In this document: positions 30,140-38,505 of the stretch, piece by piece
How the letters are laid out: each line of letters starts with the position of its first letter
Position numbering within the stretch: the stretch's first letter is position 1
Origin: Fimenecus sp051881355
Lineage (GTDB): Bacteria; Bacillota; Clostridia; Oscillospirales; Acutalibacteraceae
Assembly: GCA_051881355.1 (NCBI GenBank)
Contig: JBJEPS010000043.1
Location: 1-61,405 of the forward strand
DNA: 61,405 nucleotides
Reading direction: 5' to 3'
The notes under the pieces: model-generated
What the model saw: only the letters and a program-made list of their open reading frames with translations
Database searches by the model: none
What the model was told of the DNA's origin: nothing
Made by a program: the position numbers and the translations under genes

Positions 30140-31217
30140 TTTGTTTGCCTCCCCTCTTTTTGCGTGCCGCAAACAGAACGATTGCCGGCAAAACTACGGA
30201 AAATACCGCAAAAAAAACGGTGCGCTGCCATAAACCGACCGTATAGAAATAATCGGAAAAATTTTTTGCAAACAAAATCTGTACAGCGGCAATCAAAATA
30301 CCCGAGACAACGATATAGCGGTTTTTCCATTCGGGGCGAAAGGATTTTTGCAAATGCGCGGATACCAGATACAGCAGAAAGCTGATTTTAACAAAGGCGC
30401 TTAATATCCAAATCCCCGTTAAAAGTACATCAAACCGCTGAAACACACTGAGCTCCGACAGCACGGCGACGGCATGAATCGGGAAAAGCTGTGTCAACGC
30501 AAAATACCCGAGTCCGCCGAACACAAAGAAAAATACAAGCAAAGTGCTACCGAGAAAGGCGGCAAGCCATGCGCCGTATGCTTTTTTCGTATTTCCGCTG
30601 ACTTGCGGTAGCATGGCAGAAAACATCATAATCTCCGCACTGCGCGTTGCCGCCGCCAATCCTGCCGAAAGGCTCGGCGATACACCGTCATAAAACATTG
30701 GGGAGAAATTAATAAAATCAATTTCGTCCGCCATGGCGAACATAATGAACAAAAATACAGCGACGAACAGTCCTAAGGAAATCGCGCCCGTTCTGCCGAG
30801 CGCCTCCACGCCCAAAGACGCTGCATAACATGCTGCAACCACACAAATAATGACCAAAAAAGCACTTTGTCGGCTCGGAAAAATTACGGTGCTGACGAAC
30901 AGTTCTAATCTTGCCAGCGTTTCCAACGCGGTGAACAGAAAGAAAAAGGCATACAAAACCGAAACACATTTTGAAAACACAGGAGAAGCATAGTATGCTA
31001 TCTCTATCAAATCGTGCTTTGGATACCACCGCATTTGTAAAAACAGCATCACAGAAAACAGTAGGATAAACAACACCGAAAAAACCGCCGCCGGAAAATA
31101 ATCGGCGTTCCGCATGACTTCGGCACCGAGGGTGGTATAGGTTAGAAGCGTTAAAAGTCTTGAGAGCAATAAGACAGCAAACAACTGCCAAACGCTGATT
31201 TTCGGTACACTGCGCAT
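30123..31217 (-). CDS. gerB: Spore germination protein GerB (APC-type permease subunit)
   Basis: 364 aa with about ten membrane helices, the GerAB/APC-superfamily subunit that binds germinants. The N-terminal KISVWQLFAVLLLSRLLTLL and the helix EALGRTGAISLGLFVAVFLF are typical of the endospore germination permease family. A basic C-terminal tail ends the protein. The start ATG 31217 has AGGAGG. It follows gerA by 22 bases and overlaps gerC. Germinant specificity cannot be read from the sequence. Confidence 0.93.
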   Translation of the reverse strand: MRSVPKISVWQLFAVLLLSRLLTLLTYTTLGAEVMRNADYFPAAVFSVLFILLFSVMLFLQMRWYPKHDLIEIAYYASPVFSKCVSVLYAFFFLFTALETLARLELFVSTVIFPSRQSAFLVIICVVAACYAASLGVEALGRTGAISLGLFVAVFLFIMFAMADEIDFINFSPMFYDGVSPSLSAGLAAATRSAEIMMFSAMLPQVSGNTKKAYGAWLAAFLGSTLLVFFFVFGGLGYFALTQLFPIHAVAVLSELSVFQRFDVLLTGIWILSAFVKISFLLYLVSAHLQKSFRPEWKNRYIVVSGILIAAVQILFAKNFSDYFYTVGLWQRTVFFAVFSVVLPAIVLFAARKKRGGKQNAQAE

Positions 31218-31239
31218 ACCTCTGCCTCCTTTCGTTTTA

Positions 31240-32748
31240 TTATTTCTCTAAATTCTGAATTTTTAATTCTCGTTTGCCGAGGTGTTTCCACGAAAGCCGC
31301 AACCAAAAGTCTCGTATCAATGCACCGAGATGCATCGGGGCAACGGGTGCGGTAAACGGTGTACCGAAGGACTTGACAGCACACATATTGGTAAGCAAAA
31401 CGCCGAAACCAAGCACAATGCCGTAAAAGCCCGTCAAACCGCCAATCACCATAAAGGCAAAGCGTAAAATAGATACGGGATAGTAAATTTTTGATACAAC
31501 GAACGAGCTGATTGCCGTCATTGCCACCACAATGAGCATCGGCGCGGCAATAAGTCCTGCGGAAACCGCCGCGTCGCCGATAACCAGCGCGCCGACAATA
31601 CTCACCGCGTGCCCGACGGATTTGGGCATTCTGAGCCCCGCTTCGCGCACGATTTCGTAAATAAAATGAATAAAAATCGCTTCCAGCATCACAGGAAACG
31701 GTGTAATACTCTCCTGAATTGCCGTATCATAAAGCAGTGCTGTCGGCAAAATCTCCTGATGAAAGGTGCAAACCGCAACATAGAGCCCCGGCAAAAACAC
31801 ACTGACCACAAATGCCAAAAATTTTAAAAGGCGAATAAAGCCGGAATAATACGGACGGTGGTTGTAGTCATCTAAAGACTGAAAATTTTCTAAAAATAGA
31901 TACGGCACTACCAAGGCAAACGGCGTACCGTCTACCAAAATCACCACCCTGCCCTCTGCCATTTCCGCACAGGCAATGTCCGGGCGTTCCGTTGAGCCAA
32001 CAGAGGAAAACATAGAGGTGACATCGGACTCTAAAAACGGGCGCAGATACCCCGCCCCCAAAACCACATCCAATTCGGCTTTTTGAAGTCTGTCTTTCAC
32101 TTCGTGCACGGTGTTCGCATCGGCACGGTCGGAAAAGTAGCAAATGCACACGCGCGTTTTACTGGTAACGCCGACCTCCTGTATCTCAAATTTTGCCACA
32201 GGCGAGCGTACACGGCGGCGGATTAAAGCAACATTATCCTTAAAACTCTCCACAAACGCCTCGCGCGCACCGCGCTCCTGTACCTCGGTCTGCGCGTCCT
32301 CCACCGAGCGTTTTGGGAACCCCTGTACACCGAACGCCTCACCGACGGTGGCACCGTCAATCAACAGGACGACAACGCCCGAAAGCACCTCTGTTATGGC
32401 ATCGTCTAAGTTATATATTTCTTTTTGGTCTATTCCGGAAGAAATTTGGTCACGAATATACGCCATTTGTGCAGACGCGTCCTGCGGCATATCGTCGGCA
32501 GTCATAATGGGATTGACTACCTGTTGCGTGACAAGCAAATTATCACACATTCCGTCATCCATAATCAAAACCGCTTTGTTTTCGCCGATAGTCGTCTGCT
32601 TATATAAAATATCAAAGCTCGAGCCGAGCTTTTCTTTAAAGTAGATAATATTTTTTTCAATATCCGGTTCAATCGGCACGGGCGGTGTGGGCGGATTTGT
32701 CTCCCGCACGGTCACGCGCGCAATTTCACGGTTCAGCCAATTTTGCAT
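31240..32748 (-). CDS. gerA: Spore germination protein GerA (GerAA subunit)
   Basis: 502 aa from ATG 32748, behind AGGTGA. A soluble N-terminal domain (about 1-270) with FDILYKQTTIGENKAVLIM, VVLLIDGATVGEAFG and GRVVILVDGTPFALVVPYLF. This is followed by four to six membrane helices with PGLYVAVCTFHQEILPTALL. The mid motif RMPKSVGHAVSIVGALVIGD is the signature of the family. Subunit A forms the membrane channel-like core of the receptor with GerB and GerC. First gene of gerA-gerB-gerC-MGMT, with a sigma-G-like promoter just upstream. Confidence 0.95.
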   Translation of the reverse strand: MQNWLNREIARVTVRETNPPTPPVPIEPDIEKNIIYFKEKLGSSFDILYKQTTIGENKAVLIMDDGMCDNLLVTQQVVNPIMTADDMPQDASAQMAYIRDQISSGIDQKEIYNLDDAITEVLSGVVVLLIDGATVGEAFGVQGFPKRSVEDAQTEVQERGAREAFVESFKDNVALIRRRVRSPVAKFEIQEVGVTSKTRVCICYFSDRADANTVHEVKDRLQKAELDVVLGAGYLRPFLESDVTSMFSSVGSTERPDIACAEMAEGRVVILVDGTPFALVVPYLFLENFQSLDDYNHRPYYSGFIRLLKFLAFVVSVFLPGLYVAVCTFHQEILPTALLYDTAIQESITPFPVMLEAIFIHFIYEIVREAGLRMPKSVGHAVSIVGALVIGDAAVSAGLIAAPMLIVVAMTAISSFVVSKIYYPVSILRFAFMVIGGLTGFYGIVLGFGVLLTNMCAVKSFGTPFTAPVAPMHLGALIRDFWLRLSWKHLGKRELKIQNLEK

Positions 32749-32763
32749 CAAAATCACCTGTAA

Positions 32764-32792
32764 TATTGTGACCGTTTCTGCAAATGATATAC
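32764..32792 (-). promoter_or_regulatory. candidate sigma-G promoter of gerABC
   Basis: On the minus strand GTATA, 17-base spacer, CACAATA. The sigma-G consensus is about GNATR, 17-18, CATNNTA, so one -10 mismatch. Forespore expression of germination receptor operons is known in Bacillus. The 71-base divergent region also has to hold the promoter of the DUF421 gene. Confidence 0.5.
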
Positions 32793-32819
32793 CCGATAAT
32801 ATCCGCGGGAGTTATAGAA

Positions 32820-33497
32820 ATGCTAATCACACTTTTGAGAACGATTATTCTGTATATTTTGGTTTTAATCACCTTTCGCATTCTCGGCAAACGCCAGGTC
32901 GGCGAATTACAGCCCGCCGATTTGGTGATTACCCTTTTGCTGTCGGAAATTTTGGTCATTCCGATGCAGGACACGCAAATTCCGCTCATTAACACCTTTA
33001 TTCCCGTACTTTTGCTGATTGGATTTGAAGTACTGATTTCGGTGTTCAGCATCAAAAGCATTCGTCTGCGCACACTGTTGCAAGGAAACTCCATCATTGT
33101 AATTCGTGACGGGAAATTGGACCAAAAGCAATTAAAACTGCTTCGCTTTACGGTGGACGATTTGCTGGAGGCGCTTCGAAAAAAAGATGTATTCGATATT
33201 TCCGAGGTGCAATATGCGATTGTAGAAACTGACGGCACGTTAAGTGTATTGTTAAAGCCTGAAGCGCGTGCGCCGAAAGCCGAAGCACTTTCGGCAATCG
33301 AGGAGGATAACGGCATTCCCTGTGTAGTCATCAGCGACGGGCACATTTTAGAGTCGGAATTCAAAGAATGCAATATGACAGCGCAAAAGCTGCAGGCACT
33401 CCTGCAAAAAAAGAAAATTCAAAAAGAAAATGTCCTGCTGATGACGCTGGACAAAAAAGGCAACATACATTTAATTGAAAGAGAGAAAAACCAATGA
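32820..33497 (+). CDS. DUF421 (YetF-like) membrane protein
   Basis: 225 aa from ATG 32820, behind CGGGAG. Two to three N-terminal membrane helices (LRTIILYILVLITFRILGKR near the start) precede a soluble C-terminal DUF421 domain with SIIVIRDGKLDQKQLKLLRF, then DLLEALRKKDVFDISEVQYA. That pattern defines the YetF/YrbG family, whose function is unknown. Divergent from gerA and coupled by a 4-base overlap to a DUF4363 gene. The family is often found near sporulation genes in Clostridia. Confidence 0.9.
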   Translation: MLITLLRTIILYILVLITFRILGKRQVGELQPADLVITLLLSEILVIPMQDTQIPLINTFIPVLLLIGFEVLISVFSIKSIRLRTLLQGNSIIVIRDGKLDQKQLKLLRFTVDDLLEALRKKDVFDISEVQYAIVETDGTLSVLLKPEARAPKAEALSAIEEDNGIPCVVISDGHILESEFKECNMTAQKLQALLQKKKIQKENVLLMTLDKKGNIHLIEREKNQ

Positions 33498-33874
33498 AAC
33501 GCATTGTAATTGCAGTTGTCTGCTTAGTATTGGCAATCGGACTCGCGGTATTCGGTTATATAGATTTAAATCGGATTTCCGACAAAATGCAAGCAGAAGC
33601 CCAAACACTGATACAGTCGGTAGAAAGTGAAAATCCTACCGAAACCGCCGCACAGCTTGAAACCTTTTTAAACGACTACGAGCACTACGCCATACGGCTC
33701 GGCGCGTATGTCAACCACGGAGAGTTAGACGATGCGGAGCTCTTGGTACGCGGGCTTTCAGACAAGCTGCAAAACGGCAACATAGAAGAATTTACCGAAG
33801 ATTTGTATGAAATTCAATATCAGTTTGCGCACCTGTCCGGTTCGGAATCGCCGAAATTTCAAAATGTATTTTAA
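33494..33874 (+). CDS. DUF4363 family protein
   Basis: 126 aa, one N-terminal membrane segment (about 4-24) followed by an acidic helical domain facing outward. The start ATG overlaps the stop of the DUF421 gene (ATGA). The body (TLIQSVESENPTETAAQLET, then ELDDAELLVRGLSDKLQNGN) matches the layout of DUF4363 proteins, which commonly follow DUF421 genes in Clostridia. No function is known. Ends at a strong terminator shared with the ROK gene. Confidence 0.82.
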   Translation: MKRIVIAVVCLVLAIGLAVFGYIDLNRISDKMQAEAQTLIQSVESENPTETAAQLETFLNDYEHYAIRLGAYVNHGELDDAELLVRGLSDKLQNGNIEEFTEDLYEIQYQFAHLSGSESPKFQNVF

Positions 33875-33875
33875 A

Positions 33876-33910
33876 AACCGCCTTGAGAGTAAACACTCTC
33901 AAGGCGGTTG
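33876..33910. terminator. bidirectional terminator (DUF4363 / hprK operon)
   Basis: A perfect 15-bp stem AACCGCCTTGAGAGT (33876-33890) with its complement, loop AAAC, between convergent genes. Confidence 0.9.
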
Positions 33911-33930
33911 GCATGAAAAGCTATACTGTT

Positions 33931-34827
33931 TTAATTTTTTTCAAATTCCGCTTTGGCAAGATAGGCTGCACCAAGCATACCAGCCTGATTTTTCATTGCC
34001 GCTTTTTTGATTTGCACCTCGCGGCAGCTATGCATGGGGCGCGCATGGATACGGCGCTCGATTTCGCCGATGATATAATCTTCATTCATAATACCGCCGC
34101 CGAGAATAATGCAAGGCGGATTGAAAATGAAAATCAAAGTAATCAGCCCGCCGACAATTTCCTCTATCCAATTATCAATGATAGCACGGATTGTGACATT
34201 GCTGAAATTCTCCGGTTCAAAAATCTCACGACCGGTGAGCACTTTTCCGGTTTCCTCACGCACAGCGTTCACAAGCGCGCGGGTGGAAGCATACATTTCA
34301 TAACAGCCGTTATTGCCGCAAGTGCATTTTTTACCGCCTGTATGCGTAACAATATGCCCAAACTCTCCCGCTGAAAAATATTCGCCGGTATAAATCTTAT
34401 TGTTAATCCACATCGCACCGCCGACGCCCGTGCCGTATGTCAAACACAAAAAGTCACGATATCCTTTGCCCGCACCAAAAACCGCTTCCGCAGTCGCGGC
34501 AGCATTGACATCGTTTTCTACCTTGACGGACAAATTGTATTTTTTCTGAATGGTTTTTTTGATTTCAATTCCCGTATAATTGGGAATATTCTCGCTTGCA
34601 AAAATAATTTTGCCAAGCTCGCTGTTGACCTGCCCCGCCGTGCTGATACCGACGCAGTCCACACGGTCGGCAAATTCGCCGACAAAGGTCATAATTTTGT
34701 GCATCAAATGCGGTCCGCCTAAGCTCGCCTCGGTCGGCACTTCAAAGGACTGCTCAATGGTAAAATCCTCGTTGACAACGCCGTATTTGATAGCAGTACC
34801 GCCAATATCAATGGCTAAAATTTTCAT
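33931..34827 (-). CDS. ROK family sugar kinase/transcriptional-regulator-type protein
   Basis: 298 aa. Phosphate loop MKILAIDIGGTAIKYGVV; ATP site GAGKGYRDFLCLTYGTGVGGA. The ROK signature contains EFGHIVTHTGGKKCTCGNNG with the zinc ligands (His and CxCGxxGC). No N-terminal DNA-binding domain, so it is a kinase, not a NagC/XylR regulator. Phosphorylates a hexose, N-acetylmannosamine or related sugar; which one is not decided. Last gene of the hprK operon, 12 bases behind whiA. A second, different ROK gene (glcK) is third from its start in the same operon. Confidence 0.88.
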   Translation of the reverse strand: MKILAIDIGGTAIKYGVVNEDFTIEQSFEVPTEASLGGPHLMHKIMTFVGEFADRVDCVGISTAGQVNSELGKIIFASENIPNYTGIEIKKTIQKKYNLSVKVENDVNAAATAEAVFGAGKGYRDFLCLTYGTGVGGAMWINNKIYTGEYFSAGEFGHIVTHTGGKKCTCGNNGCYEMYASTRALVNAVREETGKVLTGREIFEPENFSNVTIRAIIDNWIEEIVGGLITLIFIFNPPCIILGGGIMNEDYIIGEIERRIHARPMHSCREVQIKKAAMKNQAGMLGAAYLAKAEFEKN

Positions 34828-34839
34828 GGTCGGCTCTCC

Positions 34840-35736
34840 TTATTTTTGTAATTTTTCGGAAAGTGCACAAAGTTTTTTCAGTCGGTAATTGACACCCGAG
34901 CGCGACATCGGCGGCTGCATTTCCTCCCCGATTTGCTGCAAGGAATAATCCGGGTTTTGCAGGCGCAGCGCAGCGATTTGCTGATATTCTTCAGGCAGAG
35001 TTAAGAAAACAGCGGTATTTTGCAGTTTTTCAATCATTTCAATCTGCTGTACAGCCGCATTGACGGTTTTGTTGAGATTGGCGCTTTCGAAATTCAGGCG
35101 GCGATTTACATTATTGCGAATATCCTTATAGACAATCACATCAATGAATTCCATTACAAACCGCGACGCACCCATAATTCCCAATAGATTTTGAATTTCC
35201 TCGGTCTTTTTAAAATACAGCACATATAAGCCACCACGGCGCACTGCTTTCGGCGAAAAATCGTTGTTTTCAAGGAATTTTTGCAAATCCTGGCTCAAAT
35301 TGTAATGCGGTACAACAAATTCCAAATGGTAGTTTTTTTCGGGCGAATTGATGGTACCGCACGCAAGGAATGCCCCGCGCAAAAATGCCCCGACACAGCA
35401 GTCGTCCGTAATATTTGCCCAATTTAATCGCCGCACGCGCTCCGTTCCGTTACAGCCGAATGCATTTAAAATTCGTAATCGGTCCTGTTCGCTGTCGACA
35501 GAAACCTTATATTTTTTTGCAGAGGGCTTTTGCAGCTCCAACGAGTGCAGACACAGCCGTTCGGCAAGATACGCATATTTCTCGGCAACAGCTTTATTTT
35601 CTGTGGAAATAGAAAGCTCCTTGCCGGAAAAGGCACGCCCGAACAGCATCAGCCCATAGCTTTCTGCCAAAAGACAGCATGGGTTTTCGGGCTCAATATG
35701 TAATAATTCCTCTTTTAATTCGGAAGAAAATGACAT
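34840..35736 (-). CDS. whiA: DNA-binding protein WhiA
   Basis: 298 aa. The N-terminal part resembles a degenerate LAGLIDADG endonuclease domain (LRGAFLACGTINSPEKNYHL about mid-protein). The C-terminal helix-turn-helix includes RLQNPDYSLQQIGEEMQPPM, followed by SRSGVNYRLKKL. WhiA is a conserved Gram-positive protein controlling sporulation in actinomycetes and cell division and chromosome segregation in Bacillus. Classical neighbour arrangement rapZ-whiA, 6 bases apart. The start ATG 35736 has AGGTAA at good spacing. Confidence 0.95.
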   Translation of the reverse strand: MSFSSELKEELLHIEPENPCCLLAESYGLMLFGRAFSGKELSISTENKAVAEKYAYLAERLCLHSLELQKPSAKKYKVSVDSEQDRLRILNAFGCNGTERVRRLNWANITDDCCVGAFLRGAFLACGTINSPEKNYHLEFVVPHYNLSQDLQKFLENNDFSPKAVRRGGLYVLYFKKTEEIQNLLGIMGASRFVMEFIDVIVYKDIRNNVNRRLNFESANLNKTVNAAVQQIEMIEKLQNTAVFLTLPEEYQQIAALRLQNPDYSLQQIGEEMQPPMSRSGVNYRLKKLCALSEKLQK

Positions 35737-35742
35737 TGTCTG

Positions 35743-36603
35743 TTACCTGTTCATATCACGATGAAAAACACTGCTGTACGCACCGTTTTCCAACAAATGC
35801 TTGTTAATCAGCTCCGCAAACACCACCGAACGGTGCTTGCCGCCCGTACAGCCGACGGCAATCGTCAACTGGCTTTTGCCCTCACTGCGGTACAGCGGCA
35901 AAAGGTAATCGAGCAAATCCAACAGTTTCGTTTTTAAGCCCTGTGCCTGGTCAAATTTCATTACAAATTTACGGACTTCTTCGTCAAGTCCCGTATGGCT
36001 TTTGAGTTCCGGCACATAAAACGGATTCGGCAGACACCGCACATCAAACACCAAATCCGCCTCTTTCGGCGCGCCGTATTTAAAGCCGAAAGAAATGCAG
36101 TAGACCTTCATCGCCTTCGTCGCGTCGTCCAAAAACAGGTTTGCCACACGTTCTTTAAACTGCGAGCTTTTTACTTGGGAAGTATCAATGATATAATCGG
36201 CTCGCTGACGTGCGGGCAGTAAAAATTCACGTTCCTTATTGATGGCTTCGGCAATCGATGGCGAGTCAAACATATCGGCAAGCGGGTGCTTTCGACGCGT
36301 CTCCTGATAGCGGCGCATAATCACATCATTGTCCGCATCGATAAAGAGGATTTTATATTTGACATTCATATTTTCCAAATCGCCCAACACATTAAACAGC
36401 GAAGAAAACGATGCGCCAAGACGAATATCCGCCACCACGGCAACGCGGTCGCGTTTTTCATTGGATTTTAAAATCAGTTCCGCAAAGGTCGGAATAAGCT
36501 CGGGCGGCATATTATCCACACAAAAATAACCGATATCTTCCAACGCGTCCACTGCGGCGGATTTGCCCGCACCCGAAAGTCCTGTTACAATTACCAATTC
36601 CAT
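35743..36603 (-). CDS. rapZ: RNase adapter protein RapZ (YvcJ-like P-loop nucleotidase)
   Basis: 286 aa. Walker A VTGLSGAGKSAA at residues 5-16; Walker B-like RVAVVADIRLGAS; the C-terminal domain has AVGCTGGKHRSVVFAELINK, the signature of the family. In enterobacteria it directs RNase E to GlmZ and controls GlmS. In Firmicutes (YvcJ) it binds nucleotides and UDP-GlcNAc-related ligands and influences competence. The start codon lies 2 bases after the murB stop, so they are coupled. Position between murB and whiA matches many Firmicutes. Confidence 0.95.
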   Translation of the reverse strand: MELVIVTGLSGAGKSAAVDALEDIGYFCVDNMPPELIPTFAELILKSNEKRDRVAVVADIRLGASFSSLFNVLGDLENMNVKYKILFIDADNDVIMRRYQETRRKHPLADMFDSPSIAEAINKEREFLLPARQRADYIIDTSQVKSSQFKERVANLFLDDATKAMKVYCISFGFKYGAPKEADLVFDVRCLPNPFYVPELKSHTGLDEEVRKFVMKFDQAQGLKTKLLDLLDYLLPLYRSEGKSQLTIAVGCTGGKHRSVVFAELINKHLLENGAYSSVFHRDMNR

Positions 36604-36605
36604 CG

Positions 36606-37514
36606 TTACACTTCTCCGATTACTTCAACTTCCGTTTGTAGATGCACGCCTTTTTCGCGCAAAACGGTTTCCTGAATATGGCGAATCAGCGCCAAAATAT
36701 CTGCCGTTGTTGCACCACCCTTGTTAATCACAAAGCCTGCATGCTTTTCACTGACCTGCGCCCCGCCGATAGAATAGCCTTTTAAGCCGCATTCCTCAAT
36801 CAGCGCACCTGCGAAATACCCCTCGGGTCGCTTAAAGGTACTGCCTGCACTTGGGTATTCCAGCGGCTGTTTTGCCACGCGGCGCGCCATTTTGTCGTCC
36901 ATAGCGGCTTTAATAGCAGCAGGGTCACCGGGCGATAACTGCAAATACAGCGCGGTAATACAATAATTTTTCCCTGCATACACGCTTCTGCGGTAACCGA
37001 GCTGCAAATCCGTACCCGAAAAGCTGCCGACCGTGCCGTCAGGCGCGATATGCGTACATTTTGTCAGCACATCTTTCATCTCTCCGCCGTAAGCGCCCGC
37101 GTTCATATATGCCGCGCCCCCCGCAGAGCCGGGAATCCCGTAAGCAAACTCCAGCCCCGAAAGGCTGTGTTTATAGGCAAAATTGCAAAGTGCCGTAAGC
37201 GGCGCACCCGCTGCACAGCAGATTTGCCCGTCGCCGAGATAGGTGATTTCGGACATCGGCGCCGCAAGGCGCAAAACTGCCCCGCGCACACCTTTGTCGG
37301 ACACCAGCAGATTACTGCCGTTCCCGATGACAAAATACGGCACATCACTTGCATTGCAAGCTCGTATCAGTTCCGACAGCGCCTCTGTGCTGTTCGGCAA
37401 AAGGAGTAAATCGGCATTGCCGCCCGTTTGAAAGCTGGTCACCTTAGAAAGCGGAAAATCCCTGAAATATTCGGTTTGAAAGCGGTCTGCCGCCGCCAGT
37501 ATCTTCTCGAACAA
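36606..37514 (-). CDS. murB: UDP-N-acetylenolpyruvoylglucosamine reductase
   Basis: 302 aa FAD enzyme that reduces UDP-GlcNAc-enolpyruvate to UDP-MurNAc in peptidoglycan synthesis. FAD-binding stretch FVIGNGSNLLVSDKGVRGAV and NAGAYGGEMKDVLTKC. The catalytic serine lies in YPSAGSTFKRPEGYFAGALI. The ending GVHLQTEVEVIGE holds the last active-site glutamate. No Tyr loop, so the Firmicute type II form. The start is TTG 37514, with GGAGG nine bases upstream. Confidence 0.96.
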   Translation of the reverse strand: MFEKILAAADRFQTEYFRDFPLSKVTSFQTGGNADLLLLPNSTEALSELIRACNASDVPYFVIGNGSNLLVSDKGVRGAVLRLAAPMSEITYLGDGQICCAAGAPLTALCNFAYKHSLSGLEFAYGIPGSAGGAAYMNAGAYGGEMKDVLTKCTHIAPDGTVGSFSGTDLQLGYRRSVYAGKNYCITALYLQLSPGDPAAIKAAMDDKMARRVAKQPLEYPSAGSTFKRPEGYFAGALIEECGLKGYSIGGAQVSEKHAGFVINKGGATTADILALIRHIQETVLREKGVHLQTEVEVIGEV

Positions 37515-37532
37515 ACGAAAATCCTCCGATGC

Positions 37533-38480
37533 TTATTCGTCTAACAGCGCCGCGCCGATAACACCCGCGTCGTTGCCCAAAACGGCAGAACAAATTTGGG
37601 TTTGCTTGCCGCAGTGAATGCTGTACCGCTCTTTTTCCACATAGGTACGAAGCGGCGCAAGCAACGGCTCACCCTCACAGCCGATACCGCCGCCGATGCA
37701 AAGCACATCGGGTTGGAAAATATTGACCACATTGGTAACGCCTGCCGCAAGATAGCGGATATAGGCGTCTACCACCTGTTTTGCGGCGGTGTCACCTTTC
37801 CGCATACCGTCAAACGCCGTTCTGCCGTTGACCTTAGATATGTCGCCGTCTACGACCTCCCACATTAAGGAAGCCTTGTTTTCCTCCATCGCCGCTTTGG
37901 TTTGACGCACCAAAGCCGTGGCGGAAGAATACGCTTCCCAACAGCCCTTTCTGCCGCAGGTGCACGGCTCGCCGTCCACCACAATTACGCTATGCCCCAT
38001 TTCGCCTGCGGCATCGTTACAGCCGTTGACGATTTTTCCATTGACAATGATACCGCTGCCAACGCCTGTACCCAAAGTAATGGCAACAAAGTTTTCCACA
38101 TTGCCGCCTGCACCTGCAACCGCTTCGCCGAGCGCGGCACAGTTGGCATCGTTTTCAATAAAAATCGGCTTATCAAAATATTTTTGCAATATATCTCGTG
38201 CCGGAACCTTATCGAAGCCCAAATTATTGGCATATTCGATAATGCCCATCCGTTTATTGACAGAGCCGGGTGTACCGATACCGATAGACTTCACCTCATC
38301 TAAAGTAATGCCCGCCGTTTTGACCGCTTCGTTTACCGCAGCGGCAATATCCGCCAAAATCTCCCCTGCCGGGCGCGGACAAGCGGTTTTGCGCTTTGCC
38401 TTTGCCACGATTTTATAAAATTCATCTACAACACCTGCGACGATATTCGTACCGCCTAAGTCCACACCGATTCTATACAT
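37533..38480 (-). CDS. glcK: ROK family glucokinase
   Basis: 315 aa. Phosphate loop YRIGVDLGGTNIVAGVV; sugar site VENFVAITLGTGVGSG. The ROK zinc motif includes EMGHSVIVVDGEPCTCGRKG with GCWE following. Sequence and length match the glucokinase (GlkA/GlcK) branch of Clostridia. Phosphorylates intracellular glucose, for example released by the cytosolic glycosidases encoded in this window. The second gene of the operon, 25 bases behind hprK. The start ATG 38480 has GGAGG. Confidence 0.92.
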   Translation of the reverse strand: MYRIGVDLGGTNIVAGVVDEFYKIVAKAKRKTACPRPAGEILADIAAAVNEAVKTAGITLDEVKSIGIGTPGSVNKRMGIIEYANNLGFDKVPARDILQKYFDKPIFIENDANCAALGEAVAGAGGNVENFVAITLGTGVGSGIIVNGKIVNGCNDAAGEMGHSVIVVDGEPCTCGRKGCWEAYSSATALVRQTKAAMEENKASLMWEVVDGDISKVNGRTAFDGMRKGDTAAKQVVDAYIRYLAAGVTNVVNIFQPDVLCIGGGIGCEGEPLLAPLRTYVEKERYSIHCGKQTQICSAVLGNDAGVIGAALLDE

Positions 38481-38505
38481 ATGCGTTTCCTCCGTTTATA
38501 AGCAC

